A stretch of 64,000 nt of DNA from Odiellus spinosus. Taxonomy: Eukaryota; Arthropoda; Arachnida; Opiliones; Phalangiidae. The notes below the pieces were generated by a model, which worked only from the letters and a program-made list of their open reading frames with translations, did no database searches and was not told where the DNA came from. Shown here one piece after another: positions 23,017 to 36,315 of the stretch. The DNA lies in the NCBI GenBank assembly GCA_963920705.1, contig OY987230.1:1178001-1242000 (forward strand). The letters are read 5' to 3'. Position numbers and translations under genes: made by a program. Position 1 is the stretch's first letter. Each line of letters opens with the position of its first letter.

Positions 23017-26000
23017 AAGAAAAATATGGCCAATTCAAGAAATCATAGAATATCAAAATAGTCAAATTTCAGATTTTCAAAATTCGCTTTTTGATATTAG
23101 ATGTTTTTTGAATTGTCCATATTTTCCATGTTTTTCAACGGATTTTTGAAAACTCTTATTATTTAAACTGTCCATTAATTGCTCTTTCGAATGACTTTGG
23201 TTTTGTCTAAATTGTAAAATTGTGACAAATAAAAAATTGGTTAAAATTAAGCAAAAACGCTTAAAAATCCAAGATAATTGGATTCAAATGGACACAAAAC
23301 TTTTGATTTTTAAGCGATTTAGACAAAATTAAGACCACTCGAAAGACCAAATTTTGGTCTATCTAAAAAACAAGAGTTTTGGAATATCCGTTGAAAAACA
23401 TGGAAAATATGGACAATTCAAAAAACATCTAATATCAAAAAGCGAATTTTGAAAATCTGAAATTTGACTATTTTGACATTCTATGATTTCTTGAATTGGC
23501 CATATTTTTCTTGTTTTTCAACGGATTTTTGAAAACTCTTATTATTTAGACTGTCCATTAATTGCTCTTTAGAATGACTTTGGTTTTGTCTAAATTGCCA
23601 AAACGTGACAAATATAAAATTGGTTAAAATTAAGCAAAAACGCTTAAAAATCCAAGATTATTGGATTCAAATGGACACAAAACTTTTGAATTTTAAGCGA
23701 TTTAGACAAAATTAAGACCACTCGAAAGACCAAATTTTGGTCTATCTAAAAAACAATAGTTTTGGAAAATCCGTTTAAAAACAAGAAAAATATGGCCAAT
23801 TCTAGAAATCATACAATATCAAAATAGTCAAATTTCAGATTTTCAAAATTCGCTTTTTGATATTAGATGTTTTTTGAATTGTCCATATTTTCCATGTTTT
23901 TCAACGGATTTTTGAAAACTCTTATTATTTAAACTGTCCATTAATTGCTCTTTCGAATGACTTTGTTTTGTCTAAATTGCAAAATTGTGACAAATATAAA
24001 ATCGGTTAAAATTAAGCAAAATCGCTTAAAAATCCAAGATCATTGGATTCAAATGGACACAAAACTTTTGATTTTTAAGCGATTTAGACAAAATTAAGAC
24101 CACTCGAAAGACCAAATTTTGGTCTATCTAAAAAACAATAGTTTTGGAAAATCCGTTGAAAAACAAGAAAAATATGGCCAATTCAAGAAATCATAGAATA
24201 TCAAAATAGTCAAATTTCAGATTTTCAAAATTCGCTTTTTGATATTAGATGTTTTTTGAATTGTCCATATTTTCCATGTTTTTCAACGGATTTTTGAAAA
24301 CTCTTATTATTTAAACTGTCCATTAATTGCTCTTTCGAATGACTTTGGTTTTGTCGAAATTGCAAAATTGTGACAAATAAAAAATTGGTTAAAATTAAGC
24401 AAAAACGCTTAAAAATCCAAGATTATTGGATTCAAATGGACACAAAACTTTTGATTTTTAAGCGATTTAGACAAAATTAAGACCACTCGAAAGACCAAAT
24501 TTTGGTCTATCTAAAAAACAAGAGTTTTGGAATATCCGTTGAAAAACATGGAAAATATGGACAATTCAAAAAACATCTAATATCAAAAAGCGAATTTTGA
24601 AAATCTGAAATTTGACTATTTTGACATTCTATGATTTCTTGAATTGGCCATATTTTTCTTGTTTTTCAACGGATTTTTGAAAACTCTTATTATTTAGACT
24701 GTCCATTAATTGCTCTTTAGAATGACTTTGGTTTTGTCTAAATTGCCAAAACGTGACAAATATAAAATTGGTTAAAATTAAGCAAAAACGCTTAAAAATC
24801 CAAGATTATTGGATTCAAATGGACACAAAACTTTTGAATTTTAAGCGATTTAGACAAAATTAAGACCACTCGAAAGACCAAATTTTGGTCTATCTAAAAA
24901 ACAATAGTTTTGGAAAATCCGTTTAAAAACAAGAAAAATATGGCCAATTCTATAAATCATACAATATCAAAATAGTCAAATTTCAGATTTTCAAAATTCG
25001 CTTTTTGATATTAGATGTTTTTTGAATTGTCCATATTTTCCATGTTTTTCAACGGATTTTTGAAAACTCTTATTATTTAAACTGTCCATTAATTGCTCTT
25101 TCGAATGACTTTGTTTTGTCTAAATTGCAAAATTGTGACAAATATAAAATCGGTTAAAATTAAGCAAAATCGCTTAAAAATCCAAGATCATTGGATTCAA
25201 ATGGACACAAAACTTTTGATTTTTAAGCGATTTAGACAAAATTAAGACCACTCGAAAGACCAAATTTTGGTCTATCTAAAAAACAATAGTTTTGGAAAAT
25301 CCGTTGAAAAACAAGAAAAATATGGCCAATTCAAGAAATCATAGAATATCAAAATAGTCAAATTTCAGATTTTCAAAATTCGCTTTTTGATATTAGATGT
25401 TTTTTGAATTGTCCATATTTTCCATGTTTTTCAACGGATTTTTGAAAACTCTTATTATTTAAACTGTCCATTAATTGCTCTTTCGAATGACTTTGGTTTT
25501 GTCTAAATTGCAAAATTGTGACAAATAAAAAATTGGTTAAAATTAAGCAAAAACGCTTAAAAATCCAAGATTATTGGATTCAAATGGACACAAAACTTTT
25601 GATTTTTAAGCGATTTAGACAAAATTAAGACCACTCGAAAGACCAAATTTTGGTCTATCTAAAAAACAAGAGTTTTGGAATATCCGTTGAAAAACATGGA
25701 AAATATGGACAATTCAAAAAACATCTAATATCAAAAAGCGAATTTTGAAAATCTGAAATTTGACTATTTTGACATTCTATGATTTCTTGAATTGGCCATA
25801 TTTTTCTTGTTTTTCAACGGATTTTTGAAAACTCTTATTATTTAGACTGTCCATTAATTGCTCTTTAGAATGACTTTGGTTTTGTCTAAATTGCCAAAAC
25901 GTGACAAATATAAAATTGGTTAAAATTAAGCAAAAACGCTTAAAAATCCAAGATTATTGGATTCAAATGGACACAAAACTTTTGAATTTTAAGCGATTTA

Positions 26001-26064
26001 GACAAAATTAAGACCACTCGAAAGACCAAATTTTGGTCTATCTAAAAAACAATAGTTTTGGAAA
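23017..26064 (+). repeat. Trimer higher-order repeat of 1148 bp
   Basis: The private marker GGAATATCCG is at 23381, 24529 and 25677, exactly 1148 bp apart. Companion markers travel with it: GACATTCTATG in the core, CTCTTTAGAATG in S, CCGTTTAAAAAC and AAAATCGGTTAAAATTAAGC. The block contains two full periods and part of a third; the third copy has AAATAAGTTG in place of the expected CCGTTTAAAA. Confidence 0.82.
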
Positions 26065-28357
26065 ATAAGTTGAAAAACAAGAAAAATATGGCCAATTCTA
26101 GAAATCATACAATATCAAAATAGTCAAATTTCAGATTTTCAAAATTCGCTCTTTGATATTAGATGTTTTTTGAATTGTCCATATTTTCCCTGTTTTTCAA
26201 CGGATTTTTGAAAACTCTTATTATTTAAACTGTCCATTAATTGCTCTTTCGAATGACTTTGTTTTGTCTAAATTGCAAAATTGTGACAAATATAAAATTG
26301 GTTAAAATTAAGCAAAAACGCTTAAAAATCCAAGATTATTGGATTCAAATGGACACAAAACTTTTGATTTTTAAGCGATTTAGACAAAATTAAGACCACT
26401 CGAAAGACCAAATTTTGGTCTATCTAAAAAACAAGAGTTTTGGAAAATCCGTTGAAAAACATGGAAAATATGGACAATTCAAAAAACATCTAATATCAAA
26501 AAGCGAATTTTGAAAATCTGTAATTTGACTATTTTGATATTCTATGATTTCTTGAATTGGCCATATTTTTCTTGTTTTTCAACGGATTTTTGAAAACTCT
26601 TATTATTTAAACTGTCCATTAATTGCTCTTTCGAATGACTTTGTTTTGTCTAAATTGCAAAATTGTGACAAATATAAAATTGGTTAAAATTAAGCAAAAA
26701 CGCTTAAAAATCCAAGATTATTGGATTCAAATGGACACAAAACTTTTGATTTTTAAGCGATTTAGACAAAATTAAGACCACTCGAAAGACCAAATTTTGG
26801 TCTATCTAAAAAACAAGAGTTTTGGAAAATCCGTTGAAAAACATGGAAAATATGGACAATTCAAAAAACATCTAATATCAAAAAGCGAATTTTGAAAATC
26901 TGTAATTTGACTATTTTGATATTCTATGATTTCTTGAATTGGCCATATTTTTCTTGTTTTTCAAAGGATTTTTGAAAACTCTTATTATTTAGACTGTCCA
27001 TTAATTGCTCTTTCGAATGACTTTGGTTTTGTCTAAATTGCCAAAACGTGACAAATATAAAATTGGTTAAAATTAAGCAAAAACGCTTAAAAATCCAAGA
27101 TTATTGGATTCAAATGGACACAAAACTTTTGAATTTTAAGCGATTTAGACAAAATTAAGACCACTCGAAAGACCAAATTTTGGTCTATCTAAAAAACAAT
27201 AGTTTTGGAAAATCCGTTGAAAAACAAGAAAAATATGGCCAATTCAAGAAATCATAGAATATCAAAATAGTCAAATTTCAGATTTTCAAAATTCGCTTTT
27301 TGATATTAGATGTTTTTTGAATTGTCCATATTTTCCATGTTATTCAACGGATTTTTGAAAACTCTTATTATTAAGACTGTCCATTAATTGCTCTTTCGAA
27401 TGACTTTGTTTTTGTCTAAATTGCAAAATTGTGACAAATATAAAATTGGTTAAAATTAAGCAAAAACGCTTAAAAATCCAAGATTATTGGATTCAAATGG
27501 ACACAAAACTTTTGATTTTAAGCGATTTAGACAAAATTAAGACCACTCGAAAGAGCAAATATTGGTCTATCTGAAAATCAAGAGTTTTGGAAAATCCGTT
27601 GAAAAACATGGAAAATATGGACAATTCAAAAAACATCTAATATCAAAAAGCGAATTTTGAAAATCTGAAATTTGACTATTTTGATATTCTATGATTTCTT
27701 GAATTGGCCATATTTTTCTTGTTTTTCAACGGATTTTTGAAAACTCTTATTATTTAGACTGTCCATTAATTGCTCTTTCGAATGACTTTGGTTTTGTCTA
27801 AATTGCCAAAACGTGACAAATATAAAATTGGTTAAAATTAAGCAAAAACGCTTAAAAATCCAAGATTATTGGATTCAAATGGACACAAAACTTTTGATTT
27901 TTAAGCGATTTAGACAACATTTAGACCACTCGAAAGACCAAATTTTGGTCTATCTAAAAAACAATAGTTTTGGAAAATCCGTTTAAAAACAAGAAAAATA
28001 TGGCCAATTCTAGAAATCATACAATATCAAAATAGTCAAATTTCAGATTTTCAAAATTCGCTTTTTGATATTAGATGTTTTTTGAATTGTCCATATTTTC
28101 CATGTTTTTCAACGGATTTTTGAAAACTCTTATTATTTAAACTGTCCATTAATTGCTCTTTCGAATGACTTTGGTTTTGTCTAAATTGCAAAATTGTGAC
28201 AAATAAAAAATTGGTTAAAATTAAGCAAAAACGCTTAAAAATCCAAGATCATTGGATTCAAATGGACACAAAACTTTTGATTTTTAAGCGATTTAGACAA
28301 AATTAAGACCACTCGAAAGACCAAATTTTGGTCTATCTAAAAAACAAGAGTTTTGGA

Positions 28358-29127
28358 AAATCCGTTGAAAAACATGGAAAATATGGACAATTCAAAAAAC
28401 ATCTAATATCAAAAAGCGAATTTTGAAAATCTGAAATTTGACTATTTTGATATTCTATGATTTCTTGAATTGGCCATATTTTTCTTGTTTTTCAACGGAT
28501 TTTTGAAAACTCTTTAAATTTAGACTGTCCATTAATTGCTCTTTCGAATGACTTTGGTTTTGTCTAAATTGCCAAAACGTGACAAATATAAAATTGGTTA
28601 AAATTAAGCAAAAACGCTTAAAAATCCAAGATTATTGGATTCAAATGGACACAAAACTTTTGATTTTTAAGCGATTTAGACAAAATTAAGACCACTCGAA
28701 AGACCAAATTTTGGTCTATCTAAAAAACAAGAGTTTTGGAAAATCCGTTGAAAAACATGGAAAATATGGACAATTCAAAAAACATCTAATATCAAAAAGC
28801 GAATTTTGAAAATCTGAAATTTGACTATTTTGATATTCTATGATTTCTTGAATTGGCCATATTTTTCTTGTTTTTCAACGGATTTTTGAAAACTCTTTAA
28901 ATTTAGACTGTCCATTAATTGCTCTTTCGAATGACTTTGGTTTTGTCTAAATTGCCAAAACGTGACAAATATAAAATTGGTTAAAATTAAGCAAAAACGC
29001 TTAAAAATCCAAGATTATTGGATTCAAATGGACACAAAACTTTTGATTTTTAAGCGATTTAGACAAAATTAAGACCACTCGAAAGACCAAATTTTGGTCT
29101 ATCTAAAAAACAAGAGTTTTGGAAAAT
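28358..29127 (+). repeat. Recent tandem copy of one unit (C- S+, twice)
   Basis: The rare junction CTCTTTAAATTTAGACTG replaces CTCTTATTATTTAGACTG at 28511 and at 28894, exactly 383 bp apart. The rest of the two units appears identical. It is a young single-unit duplication at the end of the S+ run. Confidence 0.78.
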
Positions 29128-31808
29128 CCGTTGAAAAACATGGAAAATATGGACAATTCAAAAAACATCTAATATCAAAAAGCGAATTTTGAAAATCTGA
29201 AATTTGACTATTTTGATATTCTATGATTTCTTGAATTGGCCATATTTTTCTTGTTTTTCAACGGATTTTCCAAAACTATTGTTTTTTAGATAGACCAAAA
29301 TTTGGTCTTTCGAGTGGTCTTAATTTTGTCTAAATCGCTTAAAATTCAAAAGTTTTGTGTCCATTTGAATCCAATAATCTTGGATTTTTAAGCGTTTTTG
29401 CTTAATTTTAACCAATTTTATATTTGTCACAATTTTGCAATTTAGACAAAACCAAAGTCATTCGAAAGAGCAAATAATGGACAGTCTAAATAATAAGAGT
29501 TTTCAAAAATCCGTTGAAAAACAAGAAAAATATGGCCAATTCAAGAAATCATAGAATATCAAAATAGTCAAATTTCAGATTTTCAAAATTCGCTTTTTGA
29601 TATTAAATGTTTTTTGAATTGTCCATATTTTCCATGTTTTTCAACGGATTTTTGAAAACTCTTATTATTTAAACTGTCCATTAATTGCTCTTTCGAATGA
29701 CTTTGGTTTTGTCTAAATTGCAAAATTGTGACAAATATAAAATTGGTTAAAATTAAGCAAAAACGCTTAAAAATCCAAGATTATTGGATTCAAATGGACA
29801 CAAAACTTTTGATTTTTAAGCGATTTAGACAAAATTAAGACCACTCGAAAGACCAAATTTTGGTCTATCTAAAAAACAAGAGTTTTGGAAAATCCGTTGA
29901 AAAACATGGAAAATATGGACAATTCAAAAAACATCTAATATCAAATAGCGAATTTTGAAAATCTGAAATTTGACTATTTTGATATTCTATGATTTCTTGA
30001 AGTGGCCATATTTTCCATGTTTTTCAACGGATTTTTGAAAACTCTTATTATTTAAACTGTCCATTAATTGCTCTTTCGAATGACTTTGGTTTTGTCTAAA
30101 TTGCAAAATTGTGACAAATATAAAATTGGTTAAAATTAAGCAAAAACGCTTAAAAATCCAAGATTATTGGATTCAAATGGACACAAAACTTTTGAATTTT
30201 AAGCGATTTAGACAAAATTAAGACCACTCGAAAGACAAAATTTTGGTCTATCTAAAAAACAATAGTTTTGGAAAATCCGTTGAAAAACAAGAAAAATATG
30301 GCCAATTCAAGAAATCATAGAATATCAAAATAGTCAAATTTCAGATTGTCAAAATTCGCTTTTTGATATTAGATGTTTTTTGAATTGTCCATATTTTCCA
30401 TGTTTTTCAACGGATTTTCCAAAACTCTTGTTTTTTAGATAGACCAATATTTGCTCTTTCGAGTGGTCTTAATTTTGTCTAAATCGCTTAAAATTCAAAA
30501 GTTTTGTGTCCATTTGAATCCAATAATCTTGGATTTTTAAGCGTTTTTGCTTAATTTTAACCAATTTTATATTTGTCACAATTTTGCAATTTAGACAAAA
30601 CCAAAGTCATTCGAAAGAGCAATTAATGGACAGTCTAAATAATAAGTGTTTTCAAAAATCCGTTGAAAAACAAGAAAAATATGGCCAATTCAAGAAATCA
30701 TAGAATATCAAAATAGTCAAATTTCAGATTTTCAAAATTCGCTTTTTGATATTAGATGTTTTTTGAATTGTCCATATTTTCCATGTTTTTCAACGGATTT
30801 TCCAAAACTCTTGTTTTTTAGATAGACCAATATTTGCTCTTTCGAGTGGTCTTAATTTTGTCTAAATCGCTTAAAATTCAAAAGTTTTTTGTCCATTTGA
30901 ATCCAATAATCTTGGATTTTTAAGCGTTTTTTCTTAATTTTAACCAATTTTATATTTGTCACAATTTTGCAATTTAGACAAAACCAAAGTCATTCGAAAG
31001 AGCAATTAATGGACAGTCTAAATAATAAGTGTTTTCAAAAATCCGTTGAAAAACAAGAAAAATATGGCCAATTCAAGAAATCATAGAATATCAAAATAGT
31101 CAAATTTCAGATTTTTAAAATTCGCTTTTTGATTTTAGATGTTTTTTGAATTGTCCATATTTTCCATGTTTTTCAACTGATTTTCCAAAACTCTTGTTTT
31201 TTAGATAGATCAATATTTGCTCTTTCGAGTGGTCTTAATTTTGTTTAAATCGCTTAAAAATCAAAAGTTTTGTGTCCATTTGAATCCAATAATCTTGGAT
31301 TTTTAAGCGTTTTTGCTTAATTTTAACCAATTTTATATTTGTCACAATTTTGCAATTTAGACAAAACCAAAGTCATTCGAAAGAGCAATTAATGGACAGT
31401 TTAAATAATAAGAGTTTTCAAAAATCCGTTGAAAAACATGGAAAATATGGACAATTCAAAAAACATCTAATATCAAAAAGCGAATTTTGAAAATCTGAAA
31501 TATGACTATTTTGATATTCTATGATTTCTTGAATTGGCCATATTTTCCATGTTTTTCAACGGATTTTTGAAAACTCTTATTATTTAAACTGTCCATTAAT
31601 TGCTCTTTCGAATGACTTTGGTTTTGTCTAAATTGCAAAATTGTGACAAATATAAAATTGGTTAAAATTAAGCAAAAACGCTTAAAAATCCAAGATTATT
31701 GGATTCAAATGGACACAAAACTTTTGAATTTTAAGCGATTTAGACAAAATTAAGACCACTCGAAAGACCAAATTTTGGTCTATCTAAAAAACAATAGTTT
31801 TGGAAAAT
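29128..31808. repeat. Mixed-orientation block 3
   Basis: The order is C- S- C+ S+ C- S+ C+ S- C+ S- C+ S- C- S+. Two C- cores (right arms near 30000-30030 and 31536-31562) end in CCATATTTTCCATG instead of CCATATTTTTCTTG, so both of their outer arms are of one type. The marker AAGTTTTTTGTCC at 30882 recurs in the next block at 33562 and 35433. Confidence 0.84.
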
Positions 31809-34105
31809 CCGTTGAAAAACAAGAAAAATATGGCCAATTCAAGAAATCATAGAATATCAAAATAGTCAAATTTCAGATTTTCAAAATTCGCTTTTTGATA
31901 TTAGATGTTTTTTGAATTGTCCATATTTTCCATGTTTTTCAACGGATTTTCCAAAACTCTTGTTTTTTAGATAGACCAATATTTGCTCTTTCGAGTGGTC
32001 TTAATTTTGTCTAAATCGCTTAAAATTCAAAAGTTTTGTGTCCATTTGAATCCAATAATCTTGGATTTTTAAGCGTTTTTGCTTAATTTTAACCAATTTT
32101 ATATTTGTCACAATTTTGCAATTTAGACAAAACCAAAGTCATTCGAAAGAGCAATTAATGGACAGTCTAAATAATAAGTGTTTTCAAAAATCCGTTGAAA
32201 AACAAGAAAAATATGGCCAATTCAAGAAATCATAGAATATCAAAATAGTCAAATTTCAGATTTTCAAAATTCGCTTTTTGATATTAGATGTTTTTTGAAT
32301 TGTCCATATTTTCCATGTTTTTCAACTGATTTTCCAAAACTCTTGTTTTTTAGATAGATCAATATTTGCTCTTTCGAGTGGTCTTAATTTTGTCTAAATC
32401 GCTTAAAATTCAAAAGTTTTGTGTCCATTTGAATCCAATAATCTTGGATTTTTAAGCGTTTTTGCTTAATTTTAACCAATTTTATATTTGTCACAATTTT
32501 GCAATTTAGACAAAACCAAAGTCATTCGAAAGAGCAATTAATGGACAGTCTAAATAATAAGTGTTTTCAAAAATCCGTTGAAAAACAAGAAAAATATGGC
32601 CAATTCAAGAAATCATAGAATATCAAAATAGTCAAATTTCAGATTTTCAAAATTCGCTTTTTGATATTAGATGTTTTTTGAATTGTCCATATTTTCCATG
32701 TTTTTCAACGGATTTTCCAAAACTCTTGTTTTTTAGATAGACCAATATTTGCTCTTTCGAGTGGTCTTAATTTTGTCTAAATCGCTTAAAATTCAAAAGT
32801 TTTGTGTCCATTTGAATCCAATAATCTTGGATTTTTAAGCGTTTTTGCTTAATTTTAACCAATTTTATATTTGTCACAATTTTGCAATTTAGACAAAACC
32901 AAAGTCATTCGAAAGAGCAATTAATGGACAGTCTAAATAATAAGTGTTTTCAAAAATCCGTTGAAAAACAAGAAAAATATGGCCAATTCAAGAAATCATA
33001 GAATATCAAAATAGTCAAATTTCAGATTTTCAAAATTCGCTTTTTGATATTAGATGTTTTTTGAATTGTCCATATTTTCCATGTTTTTCAACTGATTTTC
33101 CAAAACTCTTGTTTTTAGATAGATCAATATTTGCTCTTTCGAGTGGTCTTAATTTTGTCTAAATCGCTTAAAATTCAAAAGTTTTGTGTCCATTTGAATC
33201 CAATAATCTTGGATTTTTAAGCGTTTTTGCTTAATTTTAACCAATTTTATATTTGTCACAATTTTGCAATTTAGACAAAACCAAAGTCATTCGAAAGAGC
33301 AATTAATGGACAGTCTAAATAATAAGTGTTTTCAAAAATCCGTTGAAAAACAAGAAAAATATGGCCAATTCAAGAAATCATAGAATATCAAAATAGTCAA
33401 ATTTCAGATTTTCAAAATTCGCTTTTTGATATTAGATGTTTTTTGAATTGTCCATATTTTCCATGTTTTTCAACGGATTTTCCAAAACTCTTGTTTTTTA
33501 GATAGACCAATATTTGCTCTTTCGAGTGGTCTTAATTTTGTCTAAATCGCTTAAAATTCAAAAGTTTTTTGTCCATTTGAATCCAATAATCTTGGATTTT
33601 TAAGCGTTTTTTCTTAATTTTAACCAATTTTATATTTGTCACAATTTTGCAATTTAGACAAAACCAAAGTCATTCGAAAGAGCAATTAATGGACAGTCTA
33701 AATAATAAGTGTTTTCAAAAATCCGTTGAAAAACAAGAAAAATATGGCCAATTCAAGAAATCATAGAATATCAAAATAGTCAAATTTCAGATTTTCAAAA
33801 TTCGCTTTTTGATATTAGATGTTTTTTGAATTGTCCATATTTTCCATGTTTTTCAACTGATTTTCCAAAACTCTTGTTTTTTAGATAGATCAATATTTGC
33901 TCTTTCGAGTGGTCTTAATTTTGTTTAAATCGCTTAAAAATCAAAAGTTTTGTGTCCATTTGAATCCAATAATCTTGGATTTTTAAGCGTTTTTGCTTAA
34001 TTTTAACCAATTTTATATTTGTCACAATTTTGCAATTTAGACAAAACCAAAGTCATTCGAAAGAGCAATTAATGGACAGTTTAAATAATAAGAGTTTTCA
34101 AAAAT
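31809..34105 (-). repeat. Uniform C+ S- run
   Basis: Six consecutive S- segments alternate with C+ cores. Both segment types therefore keep one orientation, unlike most of the window. Most units share TAATAAGTGTTTTC and several have TTTTTCAACTGATTTTCC, changes that mark a local family. One copy lacks a T near 33113, so its period is one base short. Confidence 0.85.
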
Positions 34106-36315
34106 CCGTTGAAAAACATGGAAAATATGGACAATTCAAAAAACATCTAATATCAAAAAGCGAATTTTGAAAATCTGAAATTTGACTATTTTGATATTGT
34201 ATGATTTCTTGAATTGGCCATATTTTTCTTGTTTTTCAACGGATTTTCCAAAACTATTGTTTTTTAGATAGACCAAATTTTGGTCTTTCGAGTGGTCTTA
34301 ATTTTGTCTAAATCGCTTAAAATTCAAAAGTTTTGTGTCCATTTGAATTCAATAAACTTTTGAATTTTAAGCGATTTAGACAAAATTAAGACCACTCGAA
34401 AGACCAAATTTTGGTCTATCTAAAAAACAATAGTTTTGGAAAATCCGTTGAAAAACAAGAAAAATATGGCCAATTCAAGAAATCATACAATATCAAAATA
34501 GTCAAATTTCAGATTTTCAAAATTCGCTTTTTGATATTAGATGTTTTTTGAATTGTCCATATTTTCCATGTTTTTCAACGGATTTTCCAAAACTCTTGTT
34601 TTTTAGATAGACCAATATTTGCTCTTTCGAGTGGTCTTAATTTTGTCTAAATCGCTTAAAATTCAAAAGTTTTGTGTCCATTTGAATCCAATAATCTTGG
34701 ATTTTTAAGCGTTTTTGCTTAATTTTAACCAATTTTATATTTGTCACAATTTTGCAATTTAGACAAAACCAAAGTCATTCGAAAGAGCAATTAATGGACA
34801 GTCTAAATAATAAGTGTTTTCAAAAATCCGTTGAAAAACAAGAAAAATATGGCCAATTCAAGAAATCATAGAATATCAAAATAGTCAAATTTCAGATTTT
34901 CAAAATTCGCTTTTTGATATTAGATGTTTTTTGAATTGTCCATATTTTCCATGTTTTTCAACTGATTTTCCAAAACTCTTGTTTTTTAGATAGATCAATA
35001 TTTGCTCTTTCGAGTGGTCTTAATTTTGTCTAAATCGCTTAAAATTCAAAAGTTTTGTGTCCATTTGAATCCAATAATCTTGGATTTTTAAGCGTTTTTG
35101 CTTAATTTTAACCAATTTTATATTTGTCACAATTTTGCAATTTAGACAAAACCAAAGTCATTCGAAAGAGCAATTAATGGACAGTCTAAATAATAAGTGT
35201 TTTCAAAAATCCGTTGAAAAACAAGAAAAATATGGCCAATTCAAGAAATCATAGAATATCAAAATAGTCAAATTTCAGATTTTCAAAATTCGCTTTTTGA
35301 TATTAGATGTTTTTTGAATTGTCCATATTTTCCATGTTTTTCAACGGATTTTCCAAAACTCTTGTTTTTTAGATAGACCAATATTTGCTCTTTCGAGTGG
35401 TCTTAATTTTGTCTAAATCGCTTAAAATTCAAAAGTTTTTTGTCCATTTGAATCCAATAATCTTGGATTTTTAAGCGTTTTTTCTTAATTTTAACCAATT
35501 TTATATTTGTCACAATTTTGCAATTTAGACAAAACCAAAGTCATTCGAAAGAGCAATTAATGGACAGTCTAAATAATAAGTGTTTTCAAAAATCCGTTGA
35601 AAAACAAGAAAAATATGGCCAATTCAAGAAATCATAGAATATCAAAATAGTCAAATTTCAGATTTTCAAAATTCGCTTTTTGATATTAGATGTTTTTTGA
35701 ATTGTCCATATTTTCCATGTTTTTCAACTGATTTTCCAAAACTCTTGTTTTTTAGATAGATCAATATTTGCTCTTTCGAGTGGTCTTAATTTTGTTTAAA
35801 TCGCTTAAAAATCAAAAGTTTTGTGTCCATTTGAATCCAATAATCTTGGATTTTTAAGCGTTTTTGCTTAATTTTAACCAATTTTATATTTGTCACAATT
35901 TTGCAATTTAGACAAAACCAAAGTCATTCGAAAGAGCAATTAATGGACAGTTTAAATAATAAGAGTTTTCAAAAATCCGTTGAAAAACATGGAAAATATG
36001 GACAATTCAAAAAACATCTAATATCAAAAAGCGAATTTTGAAAATCTGAAATTTGACTATTTTGATATTGTATGATTTCTTGAATTGGCCATATTTTTCT
36101 TGTTTTTCAACGGATTTTCCAAAACTATTGTTTTTTAGATAGACCAAAATTTGGTCTTTCGAGTGGTCTTAATTTTGTCTAAATCGCTTAAAATTCAAAA
36201 GTTTTGTGTCCATTTGAATTCAATAAACTTTTGAATTTTAAGCGATTTAGACAAAATTAAGACCACTCGAAAGACCAAATTTTGGTCTATCTAAAAAACA
36301 ATAGTTTTGGAAAAT
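32575..36315. repeat. Higher-order repeat of 1871 bp containing the fold-back unit, two copies
   Basis: The copies are 32575-34444 and 34445-36315. The fold-back junction recurs at 34345 and 36216, 1871 bp apart, and AAGTTTTTTGTCC recurs with the same spacing. Five units would give 1915 bp; the 44-bp shortfall is the truncation of one S. A partial relative lies near 30.66-31.42 kb, without the fold-back. Confidence 0.8.
34101..34586. repeat. Fold-back unit, 230-bp inverted repeat (copy 1)
   Basis: The left arm 34101-34330 and right arm 34357-34586 are reverse complements apart from one T-T position (34278 and 34409). The spacer is 26 bp. The S segment here (34243-34444) is only 202 bp. It begins as S-, runs to GAATTCAATAA, and then continues as the right end of S+. 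The SB-type arm and the hairpin-bearing centre are missing. Symmetry stops where the left side reads TTTTCAAAAATCC and the right GGATTTTCCAAAAC. Confidence 0.88.

Larger units (their letters stand above)
19561..29127 (+). repeat. Second long S+ run
   Basis: All 25 S segments read +. Cores are mixed, with more C- pairs than in the 3.5-13.4 kb run. Local markers such as CAAAGGATTTTTG occur at 20841, 21989 and near 26963. A 210-base open frame at 22839-23048 is only a stretch of repeat in which stops happen to be missing. Confidence 0.86.

Noticed and set aside
22839-23048. Open frame of 69 codons
   Set aside because: It lies across ordinary S+ and C+ repeat sequence and exists only because this copy lacks stops found in its neighbours (for example TTTAGACC instead of TTAAGACC). 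It has no recognisable domain and no counterpart in other units.
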